This document shows, piece after piece, positions 1-5,612 of a DNA stretch of 11,105 bases. The notes under the pieces were generated by a model, which had not been told where the DNA came from, did no database searches, and worked only from the letters and a program-made list of their open reading frames with translations. The translations under genes were made by a program, and so were the position numbers. Origin of the DNA: Bacteroidota bacterium (GTDB lineage Bacteria; Bacteroidota; Ignavibacteria; Ignavibacteriales; Melioribacteraceae); the NCBI GenBank assembly GCA_021786655.1, contig JAJYMU010000004.1, positions 1 to 11,105 of the forward strand, given 5' to 3'. The first letter of the stretch is position 1, and every line of letters begins with the position of its first letter.

Positions 1-227
1 CTTTCGTGCCCACAAACATAAACGCGACAACACAATCGATCACGGTCAACAGCAAATCTCAGATAGCGGTTCTTTCGAATTCCGATTTTGAACAAGGTAA
101 TTTTGACCCCGTCATTTTCAACCCGAAACTCGACCAAGAAATTATGGATACGTTTTTGTTCGGATCGAAATTATATATTCTAACCAAGAGTTCCATTTTG
201 ATTTACAACTACGTGAAATCAGAATAA
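1..227 (+). CDS. C-terminal end of an unidentified protein (5' truncated)
   Basis: An open frame enters from the left edge (first complete codon at base 3) and ends with TAA at 225-227, giving about 75 residues. A GTG at 6-8 could be taken as a start, but the frame is open upstream of it with no ribosome-binding signal, so I read this as the tail of a longer gene. The visible part alternates short hydrophobic beta-like stretches, for example LYILTKSSILIYNY near the end, with polar turns. That would fit the last blade of a beta-propeller or a similar all-beta protein, but this is only an impression of the pattern. No catalytic motif, cysteine or membrane segment is present. The next gene begins 7 bases downstream on the same strand, so the two are probably co-transcribed. 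The function is not recognisable. Confidence 0.6.
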   Translation, partial: FVPTNINATTQSITVNSKSQIAVLSNSDFEQGNFDPVIFNPKLDQEIMDTFLFGSKLYILTKSSILIYNYVKSE

Positions 228-234
228 CCATCTT

Positions 235-696
235 ATGCGTCTTTCCATAAAATTGGTGATCGTGTTACTTGTGCTGATCTGGTGCTTGGGAATTTTTTCC
301 GAATGGCTCATTCCTTTCAATAATAAGATTACCATAGCTCTACCGTTTTTACACAAAACTTATTCGCTCGTCTGTCATCAAATAAAAACGAAACTGATCA
401 CCAACGGCACCTACGAAACAATGGTCTGTGCAAGATGCACTGGCATCTACTTAGGTTCGCTGATAAGCAGTATCGTGCTGATATTTTTCAATTTTAGGAA
501 AAGTCTTGGCATCAAACTTCTGCTGATTTTTTCTGCGCCAATGCTGTTGGATGTTTTTCTTTACACGATCAATGTTTATAGTTATTCGAAATTAATTGCC
601 TTTTCAACGGGATTGCTTTTTGGTTCAGTCGGTTTTTTATATCTTTACAATGGATTGCGTCAACTTTTTGTTGAATTAAACTCCGGGAAAATGTGA
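235..696 (+). CDS. DUF2085 family membrane protein
   Basis: This 153-residue polytopic membrane protein carries the hallmarks of the DUF2085 family: Cys-His-Gln at residues 47-49 (after SLV) and CARCTGIYLG at 65-74. The four conserved positions His40, Cys47/His48, Cys65 and Cys68 look like a metal or redox site near the membrane face. The family has no established biochemical role, so this site is an inference from the pattern. Hydrophobic helices lie at about 5-26, 69-86, 92-111 and 119-138. The later part also fits the family, with PMLLD at 102-106 and a STGLLFG helix at 124-130. The length is normal for the family. The ATG lies 7 bases after the previous stop and has no Shine-Dalgarno sequence. 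The TGA stop overlaps the GTG start of the next gene (GTGA, 693-696), which points to translational coupling of the two membrane proteins. Confidence 0.85.
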   Translation: MRLSIKLVIVLLVLIWCLGIFSEWLIPFNNKITIALPFLHKTYSLVCHQIKTKLITNGTYETMVCARCTGIYLGSLISSIVLIFFNFRKSLGIKLLLIFSAPMLLDVFLYTINVYSYSKLIAFSTGLLFGSVGFLYLYNGLRQLFVELNSGKM

Positions 697-1208
697 AAAA
701 ATATTTACCAAGTATTGTTTGTGGTTTTGGCGCGGGCGTTCTTCAGATCGTCCCTTTCGTGAAAAGTTTTTCTTGCTGCTTCATCATGCCTATAGCTGCT
801 TTCTTAGCATTAATATTAGATCAGAAAGCAAATCATACAATAGGAAGAATCCTAACTAAGAAAGCTGTTTATATAGGGTTGATGACCGGAATATTTGCCG
901 CAATTTTCGGAAGTGCGTTTGAAATTTTTATTACGTTCATTACAAGACAGAACGATATAATCGCTGCATTCCCGGATTTACAGCGCATGCTTGATACTTT
1001 CCCAATCACTGAAGACATTAAGCGTGAGGTTTTGTATCTATTTCAAAATGTGAGAAATGAAATTTTAGCAACCGGGTTCTCTTGGATTTATACTCTTTCC
1101 ATCCTGGTAAATAATTTCATAATCAATTTGATCTTCGGTGCTATCGGCGGGTTGGTAGGCTCTCAAATAATAAACAGCAGAATCGATAACTCACAAAATA
1201 ATTTCTAA
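693..1208 (+). CDS. Conserved-looking four-helix membrane protein, unknown function
   Basis: This 171-residue membrane protein begins at a GTG that overlaps the preceding stop by 4 bases. The in-frame lysine-rich start (KKY) followed by a hydrophobic helix supports that choice. Predicted helices lie at about 7-22, 26-43, 58-84 and 132-157. Helix 1 is glycine-rich (CGFGAGVLQIVPF), and a Cys-Cys pair (28-29) opens helix 2. The last helix ends in a glycine-rich stretch (FGAIGGLVGSQI). This layout resembles a loose group of small bacterial membrane proteins with paired cysteines and a terminal GG-containing helix, but I cannot assign a named family with confidence. A soluble, mixed-charge loop (about 86-128) separates helices 3 and 4. 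Because it is coupled to the DUF2085 gene, the two products may act together in the membrane, which is an inference from gene order only. Confidence 0.8.
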   Translation: MKKYLPSIVCGFGAGVLQIVPFVKSFSCCFIMPIAAFLALILDQKANHTIGRILTKKAVYIGLMTGIFAAIFGSAFEIFITFITRQNDIIAAFPDLQRMLDTFPITEDIKREVLYLFQNVRNEILATGFSWIYTLSILVNNFIINLIFGAIGGLVGSQIINSRIDNSQNNF

Positions 1209-1209
1209 A

Positions 1210-1521
1210 ATGATTTCGGCATTAATTTTCAGCGCACATTTGATTTTCATTCTTATCATCTTTACCAAAAAGCGGCAGAATGAATCGCTTGCCTCGGCGT
1301 TCACAAATTTGGCTTTGATTATTGTTTTGTTCGCGGTGGGATGGTCGATTGCAACAGCAGTTGTAAAACTTTTCATTGACAGCAAAGGTTTCGGGATTCA
1401 GTTTGATTCCGATACAATTTCGCTAACACTTCTTTCAATCGTAGAATACTTTTTTTACAAATTTTATTACCACGAAGATAAGACCGGACAAACTGTTACT
1501 GCAGACGATACGGAAAAGTAA
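1210..1521 (+). CDS. Small three-helix membrane protein, unknown function
   Basis: This 103-residue protein starts at an ATG one base after the previous stop. Three hydrophobic helices are visible at about 2-18, 32-54 and 68-86, with a basic loop (TKKRQNES) after the first and an acidic, polar tail (about 88-103). No motif identifies a family, and no cysteines are present. It is the last gene of the plus-strand group (DUF2085, four-helix protein, this one), so it is probably co-expressed with them. Its 3' end overlaps the 3' end of the convergent minus-strand TonB gene by 26 bases (1496-1521), so there is no separate terminator region between the two transcription units. I believe it is a real gene because of the tight packing and the coherent helix pattern. 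An antisense frame in the same stretch (1191-1385) lacks those supports. Confidence 0.7.
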   Translation: MISALIFSAHLIFILIIFTKKRQNESLASAFTNLALIIVLFAVGWSIATAVVKLFIDSKGFGIQFDSDTISLTLLSIVEYFFYKFYYHEDKTGQTVTADDTEK

Positions 1522-2194
1522 TCACAACAGTTTGTTCAAGCTGCTTTGCGTTGGAAGGCAGTGGTTCAAAACGCCATTGACGCAGTGAATTTATCGCAGT
1601 CATCTCAAGTCTCGCATCGGCTTTAATCAAAGGGATGATATTGCTTACAGTGCCGTCCGGCAGAATTGTAAACCGAAGTCGCAAATCAATTTCCTTTGAA
1701 ACACCTTCGGGATATTCCGGCAAAGAGTAACTATAAATTCGTCTAACTCCCCTTCCGCCGAAATCTAATGCAAAACCGAATCCGCCGCCGCCCGTACCGT
1801 TTCCTTCTGGACCGTAACCGAAACCATCGCCTTTGTTGTTGCTTTTGAAAAGCGGTTTCACTTTGCTGGTTAAAATTTCGTCTTCATTCTTTTTCTTAGA
1901 AGGACTTGCAATCGCGTCCTCATCTTTCAACTGATCGGATTTTGGAAGGTCAACTTTCTTGTCTTCAACTTTTTTCTCCGGAGGTGTTTCAGGCGTTAAT
2001 CCGCCGCTGCCGGACTGATCACCTTGACCCGCTGCGCCGCCGCCCATTCCGAAACCGGGACCGAACCCAACCAGAAGATAGTCTTCCTGCTGGTTGTTGG
2101 CTCCGATACTAGTGAAAACCAGCCAGAGCGCAAAGATTGCATGAACGGATATTGAGAAAAGATAAGATATTTTTTTTGGTTCTTTGAAAAACAT
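1496..2194 (-). CDS. TonB/TolA-type energy-transducer protein
   Basis: The 232-residue product has the three-part TonB plan. Residues 1-31 hold a short basic N-terminus and one transmembrane helix with the SxxxH motif (Ser14, His18) that TonB proteins use to work with ExbB/ExbD. Residues 32-150 form a periplasmic linker. Residues 155-232 form a TonB C-terminal domain, seen in LPEYPEGVSKEIDLRLRFT, the ILPDGTVSN turn (177-185) and SLRQWRFEPL (203-212). The linker is unusual: instead of the classic Pro-Glu/Pro-Lys repeats it has two glycine-rich stretches (about 43-65 and 122-149) around a Lys/Glu/Asp-rich centre. The gene starts one base after the exbD-like stop and closes the minus-strand operon. 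The likely role is transmitting force or contact from the inner-membrane ExbB/ExbD pair to an outer-membrane partner, perhaps the beta-barrel encoded upstream. Whether it is a TonB or a TolA functionally cannot be told from sequence. Confidence 0.9.
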   Translation of the reverse strand: MFFKEPKKISYLFSISVHAIFALWLVFTSIGANNQQEDYLLVGFGPGFGMGGGAAGQGDQSGSGGLTPETPPEKKVEDKKVDLPKSDQLKDEDAIASPSKKKNEDEILTSKVKPLFKSNNKGDGFGYGPEGNGTGGGGFGFALDFGGRGVRRIYSYSLPEYPEGVSKEIDLRLRFTILPDGTVSNIIPLIKADARLEMTAINSLRQWRFEPLPSNAKQLEQTVVITFPYRLQ

Positions 2195-2195
2195 T

Positions 2196-2597
2196 TTAGA
2201 ATGTTAACGAATCAGTTTGCAAATTTATTTTTTTTATTCCGGCAGTTTTAAGCGTCTCAACAAGTCTGGCAATTAAACCGATCTTCACGGACTTATCCAC
2301 ACGAATTGTAAAATCGTTTTGAACATTTTGTTTCAGCGCCGATACTTTATTAGCAAGATTGGAAAAGTTGACCTCGTCAAAACCCAAATACATCTTTCCG
2401 CGTTCGTCAATTATCATCAAAGCTTTCGGCAAATCTTTCTTATCGTCGATAATGGTCCGGTATATATTTACGCTGACACCGGGTTGTAAAAGAAAATTTG
2501 ACGTCATGAAAAAAAACATCAGCAGAAGCATCACAACATTGACAAGCGCACCTACGTTGAACGAACTTACAGTTTTCAGCTTGGTCTCAAATTTCAT
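2196..2597 (-). CDS. ExbD/TolR family biopolymer transport protein with Asp-to-Asn change
   Basis: This 133-residue protein has the ExbD/TolR plan: a short cytoplasmic N-terminus, one helix (about 15-36, VGALVNVVMLLLMFFFMTSN) and a periplasmic domain. That domain shows the usual IDERGKMYLG strand and the ending with LVETLKTAGIKKINLQT. The helix matches the family block normally read as PL(I/V)DVV(L/M)LLLIFF. However, the invariant Asp that carries protons (Asp25 in E. coli ExbD, Asp23 in TolR) is Asn20 here, codon AAT, and the preceding Pro is Ala17. I checked the codon on the complementary strand. No other acidic residue lies in the helix. In E. coli, replacing this Asp by Asn abolishes function, so this subunit is probably not a standard proton channel part. 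Its start overlaps the ExbB-like stop by 4 bases (ATGA), consistent with stoichiometric production. Confidence 0.9.
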   Translation of the reverse strand: MKFETKLKTVSSFNVGALVNVVMLLLMFFFMTSNFLLQPGVSVNIYRTIIDDKKDLPKALMIIDERGKMYLGFDEVNFSNLANKVSALKQNVQNDFTIRVDKSVKIGLIARLVETLKTAGIKKINLQTDSLTF

Positions 2598-3241
2598 TGT
2601 TCCGGCTCACTTATCTGCGTTTGGTCCTTGTCGTTGCCGTCAATAACATCAATCAACTCGGTGACAATTCTTTCGATATCAAGAACAATTTTTTTTACTG
2701 CGTTCACAAAATAGTTATACAGCGCTAAAGCAATCATCCCAACTATCAAGCCAACCGCGCTGGTAATTAATGCTTGCCAAATTCCTCCGGCAAAATCGGC
2801 AACTGTAACGCTGCTGTGCAAATCCTGAATAACTCGAAAAGTTGAAACCATTCCCATTATTGTTCCCAAGAATCCAAGCATTGGAGAAGCGGTTGCAAGC
2901 GTCGCAAGAATCGGTATTCCCTTTTCAAGTTTGCCGATTTCTTGTTTGCCGCCGAGTTCAATTTCTTCGAGAAATCTTTCTCTTCCGAATTTATATTTCT
3001 TTAATCCTCTTCGCATAATGTTTGATATAGTCGATTTATCTTCCATGCAGAAATCGATAGCTGACTGAATTTCTTTCTTCTTTAGGATGTTCCGCATCTT
3101 TACCGAGAAAGTTGGAATATTAGTTTTCGCTTTTCTCAGCGCCGTCAACCTTTCATAAGAAATGAAGATAACAACAGCCAGACAAATAACCAGCAACCAC
3201 AAAACCACTCCGCCGCTCAAGAGCATTTGAATCCATCTCAT
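2594..3241 (-). CDS. MotA/TolQ/ExbB family proton-channel-like protein
   Basis: The 215-residue protein has the TolQ/ExbB layout. Helix 1 lies at about 5-28. A cytoplasmic region at 30-105 includes a basic stretch and FCMEDKSTISNIMRRGLKK. Helix 2 lies at about 110-135 (LATASPMLGFLGTIMGMV) and helix 3 at about 150-177 (GGIWQALITSAVGLIVGM), followed by a charged C-terminal tail. Thr127, equivalent to the conserved helix-2 threonine (Thr148 in E. coli ExbB), is kept. The helix-3 Glu of the usual GI(A/S/W)EAL motif is Gln156. The second Thr of the ATA/TTA block is Ser161, and the conserved Pro of the AIP block is Ile170. With Asn20 in its ExbD partner, the pore region has no carboxylate. The start lies 15 bases after the SPOR gene stop and has no Shine-Dalgarno sequence. 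Its product should form the pentameric inner-membrane base of the complex. Confidence 0.9.
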   Translation of the reverse strand: MRWIQMLLSGGVVLWLLVICLAVVIFISYERLTALRKAKTNIPTFSVKMRNILKKKEIQSAIDFCMEDKSTISNIMRRGLKKYKFGRERFLEEIELGGKQEIGKLEKGIPILATLATASPMLGFLGTIMGMVSTFRVIQDLHSSVTVADFAGGIWQALITSAVGLIVGMIALALYNYFVNAVKKIVLDIERIVTELIDVIDGNDKDQTQISEPEQ

Positions 3242-3256
3242 AATCGAAATCCGGGT

Positions 3257-5587
3257 TTATTTAAAATTGTTTTCGCGCATGAACTGCCGTGTTGCGTTTT
3301 CGGAATTGAACGGTCCGATCCTGACGCGGTACCAAGTTCCTCCTTTTTGAGGAAGATACGCTTCAACCAGATAAGCATTAAAATTAAGCGAACGCAATCT
3401 TTGCACTTCTTGCTCGGCAGTTGCTTTGACGCGCCATGACGAAGCTTGGAAATTGTAACTCTTGCCGTCGTAGTAAATCGAATTGGTAATGCGCGTATCG
3501 GTCTTCGGCGTTTTGTATAAATTGTTTTTTGTTTCGACCGGCGGCTTTGATTCCGGCTGTTTGGATGATGCGGATAAATTTTTTGAATTAGATGAGTTTA
3601 CATCAGAGGGCAATTTTTCTGAACCCTTAGAACTTTTAACCGGCGCGGGCGGCGTTGCCGAGATCGGGAAATCGCTTGATTCATCCAGCAAATACTTAGA
3701 TGAATCCGGTGCGTTCTCTATGGCAGCTTTTATCGAATCTATTTTCGCCTGTGCGACATTATTCTGCGGCACCGGCTTCAAGCTTAAATCAGTTGATTGA
3801 GAACTGTTCCTCATAACTAAGTAAACCGCAATAGCCACAACCGCAAATAAAGAGAGGTATAACAAATACATTTTGGAACCGGCAGCGTCACGTTCCCGTA
3901 TTTTGCTTACCGGTCTCTCACTTCTTTCGTTGGAATGACTTGAACGTCTTTCAAAATAATCGCCCGGCTCTTCAGCCAAACTAATTGCCATGCGGCTGCG
4001 TCGTTCTTCCTCTGAGGTTTTCACCGGAACAAATTCATATTTCGAAGGCGAGGAGGAAAATTCCATATAAACTTTGTCGTCTTCCATCGACGCGTGTTTC
4101 TTCAACGGTACTTCGGTTTCCAATGTTCGCTTCGGCTCTTCGTGAACATCATCGTCAAGAAAAGCTCTGTCATGTTCGAGAGTTTTTTCAAGTTGAGCAA
4201 ACAAATCCCGAATGGATTCTTTTTCAGGTTCTAGTTCAGGTTCGTGCTTGGCTTTACCATCGTCAATCATTTCATAGTTGGCTTCTTCGCTTTCCAAATG
4301 ACCGAGACCGAATTCTTCACGCAATTCGTCGCCCCAATTCCACTCAATTTTTTCTTCCGTCTGTCTTTCTGAGTCAAGCAGTTCTTCAATCGGTTCTAAG
4401 TCCTCATCTGCTTCTTCAGTCGTCTCATTTTCGAGTTCTGGAACCTTTTCTTCCTGAACTGCTTCTTCTTTCTGTTCGTCAGCATAATGTTCTTCTATAA
4501 ACTCTTCTTCATGCGCGGACAAGTTTTCCTTTTCAGCGTTTTCAATTTCTATTTCTTCGGTATGCTCAAACGGTTGTTCCGGTGTTTGAATTTCTTCTAG
4601 CGTTTCTGTCTGCCCAGAAACCTCGGTTGTTTTTTCTTCTTCAGGTATCTGTTCAACTGGAGTTTCTTGCTGATTCAGAAAAGCAGAAACATCAATGGTA
4701 TCAAGGATCTTCTCTATGTGTTCATCCTTCATCGCGGGAGTTTCAGCTTCTTCATTCTTTGGAATTTCAGTAGTATGATCGGACAATAATTCCGCAAGAA
4801 GAGTTTCAGATGATTTTCCTTCAGCATCCAGATCAACATCCGCAAAATTTTCTTCGGTTTGTTCGGCGCTATTCTCCTGATCTTTTTCTGATTTATCAAG
4901 CGCAGAATCAAACTCAACCTTGGGCATTTCAATTTTCTCATTTTCAGAAGAACCGGAAACTTCAGGCAATCCTTCTATCAATGCTGAAAGAATATTTTGC
5001 TCTTCTTCGTGCGGAACATCTTGTGCCTCGTCGGGGGTTTGGCTGAAAACAATATCGGAAGTCAAATCAGAAAGTGTGGACTGAGTTTCTTCACCTTGCA
5101 AAGCCGGATGCGAAAATTTATAGTAGTCTTCGAAAATATTAAAGTTAGGAATCTGATCTGATTCGGAGATAAGTTCTCTTGCTCTTTCCTCAATTGATTT
5201 TTTCAAAACGGTGAAGGATGTTTCTGAATTCGGAAGGTCGTCAATTGTCAACGGAAGCAGCGGCTTCCCCACACCAATGCTGAAAACATTTGAATCCGGC
5301 TCGCGTGTATCTTTAAATTTAGGATGAACTTCAAAAGCGAGATATAGATTGTGCGAATCATGCGTAAAGTCAACTGAAAGCGGCGTGAAAATTACCGGCC
5401 TATTCGGTCCGTTCTTTATATTGCTCGTTTTCAGTTGGAAAAAACCGATTCGCGGAACCTTAAGCGTGATTCCCTCGTAAAGACTTTCATAAATTCTCTC
5501 CGAGAGAACTTCGAAAGCTAATTCGCTCTGCGAGTTGGAAACACCTAATACTTCGGCTACTTTTTTTTGAAGTTCTTTTAAATTCAT
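3257..5587 (-). CDS. HU-like / transmembrane / SPOR-domain protein
   Basis: I start this gene at the ATG of 5585-5587 (776 residues). That places an HU-like domain right at the N-terminus and leaves 25 bases after the upstream stop. An in-frame ATG at 5627-5629 would add 14 residues and overlap the upstream gene by 17 bases. Residues 1-90 resemble HU/IHF: a helical start (NLKELQKKVAEVLGVS), then EGITLKVPRIGFFQLK, then a shortened arm around GPNRPVIFTPL. Residues about 156-506 are a low-complexity linker very rich in Glu. A basic patch (about 530-570) precedes one membrane helix (about 573-592). After a Ser/Pro-rich periplasmic spacer, residues about 706-776 form a SPOR domain (WYRVRIGPF), which in characterised cases binds peptidoglycan stripped of stem peptides at division sites. 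The positive-inside rule puts the HU-like domain in the cytoplasm. Fusions of this type occur in Bacteroidota, and their role is not settled. Confidence 0.85.
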   Translation of the reverse strand: MNLKELQKKVAEVLGVSNSQSELAFEVLSERIYESLYEGITLKVPRIGFFQLKTSNIKNGPNRPVIFTPLSVDFTHDSHNLYLAFEVHPKFKDTREPDSNVFSIGVGKPLLPLTIDDLPNSETSFTVLKKSIEERARELISESDQIPNFNIFEDYYKFSHPALQGEETQSTLSDLTSDIVFSQTPDEAQDVPHEEEQNILSALIEGLPEVSGSSENEKIEMPKVEFDSALDKSEKDQENSAEQTEENFADVDLDAEGKSSETLLAELLSDHTTEIPKNEEAETPAMKDEHIEKILDTIDVSAFLNQQETPVEQIPEEEKTTEVSGQTETLEEIQTPEQPFEHTEEIEIENAEKENLSAHEEEFIEEHYADEQKEEAVQEEKVPELENETTEEADEDLEPIEELLDSERQTEEKIEWNWGDELREEFGLGHLESEEANYEMIDDGKAKHEPELEPEKESIRDLFAQLEKTLEHDRAFLDDDVHEEPKRTLETEVPLKKHASMEDDKVYMEFSSSPSKYEFVPVKTSEEERRSRMAISLAEEPGDYFERRSSHSNERSERPVSKIRERDAAGSKMYLLYLSLFAVVAIAVYLVMRNSSQSTDLSLKPVPQNNVAQAKIDSIKAAIENAPDSSKYLLDESSDFPISATPPAPVKSSKGSEKLPSDVNSSNSKNLSASSKQPESKPPVETKNNLYKTPKTDTRITNSIYYDGKSYNFQASSWRVKATAEQEVQRLRSLNFNAYLVEAYLPQKGGTWYRVRIGPFNSENATRQFMRENNFK

Positions 5588-5612
5588 GCCGATTATTTTT
5601 TTTCGAACAAAA

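Noticed and set aside
6..227. GTG at 6-8 as the true start of a 73-residue gene
   Set aside because: The frame is open to the window edge and the product looks like a protein tail, so a truncated gene is more likely.
1191..1385. 64-codon minus-strand frame inside the small membrane protein gene
   Set aside because: The plus-strand gene has good spacing and a clear helix pattern. The antisense frame has neither.
3985..4500. 171-codon plus-strand open frame opposite the SPOR gene
   Set aside because: It lies antisense to the Glu-rich linker. The GAA/GAG-rich sequence leaves few stops on the other strand, and the product (many Ser, Arg, His, Leu) shows no domain or helix pattern.
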